Origin: Gammaproteobacteria bacterium
Lineage (GTDB): Bacteria; Pseudomonadota; Gammaproteobacteria; J113
Reading direction: 5' to 3'
DNA length: 7,724 bases
NCBI GenBank assembly: GCA_003694425.1
Contig: RFJX01000285.1
Coordinates: forward strand, 1 to 7,724
Part shown: piece after piece, positions 5,556-7,724 of the stretch
How the letters are laid out: the number at the start of each line of letters is the position of its first letter
How positions within the stretch are numbered: the stretch's first letter is position 1
Made by a program: the position numbers and the translations under genes
Notes under the pieces: generated by a model
Database searches by the model: none
Told to the model about the DNA's origin: nothing
Seen by the model: the letters and a program-made list of their open reading frames with translations, nothing else

Positions 5556-6191
5556 ATGATGAAACCATTCCACCTTCTGGCCCCCCTCGCCCTCCTGGCC
5601 CTGCTCGGCGGCTGCTCCGACGACGAGGGCGTGGCCCCGCAAGGGCAGGCCGGGTCACGCCCGGCGGTACAGACCGCCGCGCCCGCCACCCAGCCGGCCC
5701 CGGAGCCGGAGCCCGGTGTCCCGGGTGAGAGTCCCGCCGGCGATGCCGCCACACCGGACCCCGGCAACGCGGCCACGCCGGATCCGGCCCCGACCGCCGC
5801 CGGGCAGCCGGCCGCGACCGGAGGCGAGACCCATGTCGTCAAGGCGGTGGTGACCCAGTTCGTCCCGCCGGTGATCTTCATCCAGCCCGGAGACACGGTC
5901 CACTGGACCAACATGAACGGGCACAACACCCACTCCATCGACGGGCTGATCCCGGAAGGGGCGCAGCCGTGGCAGTCGAAGCTCGGCGAGGACTACAGCC
6001 TCACCCTGACCGTGCCGGGGGCCTACATCTACAAGTGTGACCCCCACTACTCCCTCGGCATGGTGGGGGCGATCGTGGTCGGCCCGGTGCCGCCCGCCAA
6101 CCTGGAGGCGCTGGAGAAGAGCCCGGCCAACAAGGGCATGGCAAGGCGCGCCTTCCGGATGCTGAAGAAGGCCATTGCGGAACGGCACTAG
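5556..6191 (+). CDS. Pseudoazurin-like blue copper lipoprotein
   Basis: A 211-residue membrane-anchored type 1 copper protein, expected to shuttle electrons in the periplasm. Residues 1-20 are a lipoprotein signal peptide ending in the lipobox LGGC, with Cys20 the lipidated residue; Ser21 (no Asp at +2) favours the outer membrane. Residues 21-90 form a Pro/Ala-rich linker with a small internal repeat (AATPDP at 64-69 and 72-77). The cupredoxin domain (91-178) reads like pseudoazurin, with copper ligands His123 (GHNTHSI), Cys161, His164 and Met169 (KCDPHYSLGM), the same C-x2-H-x4-M spacing as in pseudoazurin. A basic helical tail (180-211) also fits the family. GAGGAG (5547-5552) lies 3 nt from the ATG at 5556 and 6 nt from a second ATG at 5559, so the start may be one codon later. 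Pseudoazurins usually donate electrons to denitrification reductases or cytochromes; the partner here is not visible. Confidence 0.92.
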   Translation: MMKPFHLLAPLALLALLGGCSDDEGVAPQGQAGSRPAVQTAAPATQPAPEPEPGVPGESPAGDAATPDPGNAATPDPAPTAAGQPAATGGETHVVKAVVTQFVPPVIFIQPGDTVHWTNMNGHNTHSIDGLIPEGAQPWQSKLGEDYSLTLTVPGAYIYKCDPHYSLGMVGAIVVGPVPPANLEALEKSPANKGMARRAFRMLKKAIAERH

Positions 6192-6197
6192 GCGGTC

Positions 6198-6872
6198 ATG
6201 TCCGGGCCGCTGAGTCATGAGCAGGCCTGTGCCTTCTACGACCGCTTCGGCAGCCGCCAGGACAGCCAGGCCTTCTACGAGGACGCCGTCCTCGACCGGC
6301 TGATTGAAAAGGGGGCGCTGGCCCGGTCCACATCCGTGTTCGAGTTCGGCTGCGGCACGGGGCGCCTGGCCGCGCGCCTGCTCGCCGGGGTGTTGCCGGA
6401 GGAGTGCCGCTATGTCGGCGTGGACATCAGCCAGACCATGGTCACTCTCGCCCGCGAGCGGCTGCAGCGCTTCGGCGCACGGGCCAGGGTGCTGCAGAGC
6501 CATGGCGAGACCCGGTTCGACTTCCCCGAAGGGAGTTTCGATCGCTTTCTCTCCACCTTCGTGCTGGACCTGTTGCCGGAGGAGGAGATCGATGCGGTGA
6601 TCAACGAGGCCTCACGCCTGGTCCGGCCCGGGGGTCTGCTCCTGCTCACCTCCCTCACCGAGGGCACCACGCTGCCCTCCCGTCTCCTGATCGCCCTGTG
6701 GAAGCGGATCTGGAGGTTGCGGCCCTCGCTCGTCGGGGGCTGTCGACCCATCCGGCTCACCCGGTTCGTCCGCGACCCGGAGTGGCGCCTGCGCCACCGG
6801 GAGGTGCTCACCCCCTGGGCGGTCCCCTGCGAGCTGCTGGTGGCGGAGCGGGGTTCAGGTGGAGCCGGCTGA
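6198..6872 (+). CDS. Class I SAM-dependent methyltransferase, substrate unknown
   Basis: A 224-residue soluble methyltransferase with a canonical SAM site: VFEFGCGTGRLAARLL (motif I, about 47-62), YVGVDISQTMVTLAR (the acidic residue Asp76 at the end of the second strand), SFDRFLSTFVLDLLP (motif II region) and ASRLVRPGGLLLLTSL (motif III region). The N-terminus AFYDRFGSRQDSQAFYEDAV is typical of small Methyltransf_11/25-type enzymes. It starts 6 nt after the pseudoazurin stop with only a weak GGCGG as ribosome site, so it is probably translated from the same transcript. It overlaps the convergent phosphoribosyltransferase gene by 18 nt. It is not closely similar to the RquA-like protein, whose SAM motif is degenerate. 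Methylation target (quinone, lipid, small molecule) cannot be inferred. Confidence 0.88.
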   Translation: MSGPLSHEQACAFYDRFGSRQDSQAFYEDAVLDRLIEKGALARSTSVFEFGCGTGRLAARLLAGVLPEECRYVGVDISQTMVTLARERLQRFGARARVLQSHGETRFDFPEGSFDRFLSTFVLDLLPEEEIDAVINEASRLVRPGGLLLLTSLTEGTTLPSRLLIALWKRIWRLRPSLVGGCRPIRLTRFVRDPEWRLRHREVLTPWAVPCELLVAERGSGGAG

Positions 6873-7577
6873 GGTCTCCAGCAGCGCCAGAACCTCCTCC
6901 TCGGTGAGGTCGTACCAGTTGCGATAGGCATCGGCCACGGCGAAGGGATAGCCGCTGCGGATGTTGCAGCACCAGACCCGGTCGACCTCCCCGGCCAGCC
7001 GCTCGACCGTCTCCCGCGAGCCGGTCGGTACCGCGATGGAGACGCTGGCCGGATCGCAGTGGCGGACCGCCTCGACCGCGGCCAGCATGGTGAAGCCGGA
7101 GGCGAGGCCGTCATCCACCAGGATCGCGTCATGGCCCGGGATGACCCGTTCCAGCGGCGGGCGGTCGCCGCGCAGCGCCCGCAACCGGCGCTGCACCTTC
7201 TGCCGGGTCTGGGCGATCCCCTCCTCCACCATCGCCCGGGTCAGCGGCAGGCGCGAGAGCAGCGGCTCGTTCAGGCGCACGGTGCCGTCGAAGGCGACGG
7301 CACCGTAACCCGCCTCACTGTTCCAGGGCAGGGTGATCTTGCTGACCGGGGCGATATCCAGGGGCCAGCCCAGCACCCCTGCCGCCGCCAGAGCCACCGG
7401 GACGCCCCCCGAAGGGATGGCCAGCAGCAGCGGCCGCGACAGGTGCCGCTGTTCCCGGGCCAGCAGGCCGGCCAGGACCCGCCCGGCCTCCTCCCGGCCG
7501 CGAAAGACGGCGATCCGCTCACGCAGTTCGGCACAATCGATGATCCGCGGCGCTCTGGTCGGGTTCTCTTCCACCAT
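6855..7577 (-). CDS. Phosphoribosyltransferase-family protein
   Basis: A 240-residue cytoplasmic protein of the type I PRTase fold. The diagnostic PRPP-binding motif is AILVDDGLASGFTM (151-164), with the paired acidic residues Asp155-Asp156. LLLAIPSGGVPVALAAAGVL (50-69) supplies the PPi-loop region, and VSKITLPWNSEAGYGAV (78-94) and TRQKVQRRL (124-132) match stand-alone bacterial and archaeal PRTase-like proteins of unknown substrate. I chose the ATG at 7577; the frame stays open to the window edge, but the extra residues are low in family character and would run antisense across the divergent gene's start. The Shine-Dalgarno is weak. Its stop overlaps the end of the methyltransferase gene by 18 nt. 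Which base or nucleotide it acts on, or whether it is catalytic at all, is not determinable. Confidence 0.85.
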   Translation of the reverse strand: MVEENPTRAPRIIDCAELRERIAVFRGREEAGRVLAGLLAREQRHLSRPLLLAIPSGGVPVALAAAGVLGWPLDIAPVSKITLPWNSEAGYGAVAFDGTVRLNEPLLSRLPLTRAMVEEGIAQTRQKVQRRLRALRGDRPPLERVIPGHDAILVDDGLASGFTMLAAVEAVRHCDPASVSIAVPTGSRETVERLAGEVDRVWCCNIRSGYPFAVADAYRNWYDLTEEEVLALLETSAGST

Positions 7578-7691
7578 GCCCCGGATATGGGGACGGACCG
7601 CCCCGCCGGCAATACCCGTGCAACCGGCCCCCGTTCCGGCGTCCTGATAGAATGGCAGGCCACAGGACTTCTCCCCCGCCACCGGAAACCC

Positions 7692-7724
7692 ATGCCCTTC
7701 TCCCCAGTCGACCTGCACCTCCAC
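7692..7724 (+). CDS. Probable start of a PHP-domain protein (11 codons visible)
   Basis: An ATG at 7692 opens a frame reading MPFSPVDLHLH to the right edge. D-L-H-x-H directly after the start is the first metal-binding motif of PHP-domain phosphoesterases such as the YciV/TrpH (RNase AM) family. A possible -10 box TAGAAT (7648-7653) lies upstream. The phosphoribosyltransferase gene diverges 114 bp away. Only 11 residues are visible, so this is tentative; no strong ribosome site was found. Confidence 0.4.
   Translation, partial: MPFSPVDLHLH

Noticed and set aside
5655..6503. A 282-codon open frame on the minus strand
   Set aside because: It is antisense to the pseudoazurin and methyltransferase genes, both of which have clear motifs. 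Its sequence has no recognisable domain.
7578..7724. Extension of the phosphoribosyltransferase to the window edge
   Set aside because: The extra 49 residues lack family character and would overlap the control region and start of the divergent PHP-like gene.

Overview
The window is GC-rich (roughly two thirds G+C), densely packed bacterial DNA. The protein families fit a gammaproteobacterium, perhaps an environmental Chromatiales-type organism, but that placement is inferred from GC content and gene content only; there is no rRNA or other marker to fix it.

Left half (1-4178, all minus strand): a compact arsenic-resistance operon read right to left. It holds arsR (As(III)-sensing repressor), arsC (LMW-phosphatase-type arsenate reductase), acr3 (arsenite efflux permease), a tandem-domain universal stress protein, a complete thiolase (acetyl-CoA acetyltransferase family), and the first 44 codons of a YraQ/ArsP-type (UPF0718/DUF318) permease running off the left edge. 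The genes overlap or nearly touch (8-nt overlap, 14-nt overlap, then gaps of 3, 18 and 56 nt). A near-consensus sigma-70 promoter (TTGACA-17-TATATT) ends right at the arsR start codon and is interleaved with three AT-rich palindromic islands that are the obvious ArsR operator. The chemistry is coherent: ArsC makes As(III), Acr3 exports it, and the ArsP-like permease would export trivalent organoarsenicals. The thiolase has no established place in arsenic detoxification and is the most unexpected member.

Middle (4263-5454): divergent from arsR, and sharing its 84-bp control region, is a SAM-methyltransferase-fold protein that strongly resembles RquA (rhodoquinone biosynthesis), with a non-canonical SAM motif. 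Converging on it with a 26-nt overlap is a MEKHLA-domain (PAS-related) protein of unknown function.

Right half (5455-7724): a 101-bp divergent spacer carrying two hairpin-capable inverted repeats, then a two-gene unit encoding a lipid-anchored pseudoazurin-like blue copper protein and a second, canonical class I methyltransferase. A phosphoribosyltransferase-family gene converges on this unit with an 18-nt overlap. Divergent from it, the first 11 codons of a probable PHP-domain protein reach the right edge.

No RNA genes, insertion sequences, CRISPR arrays or attachment sites were seen. No intergenic stretch exceeds 300 bases.
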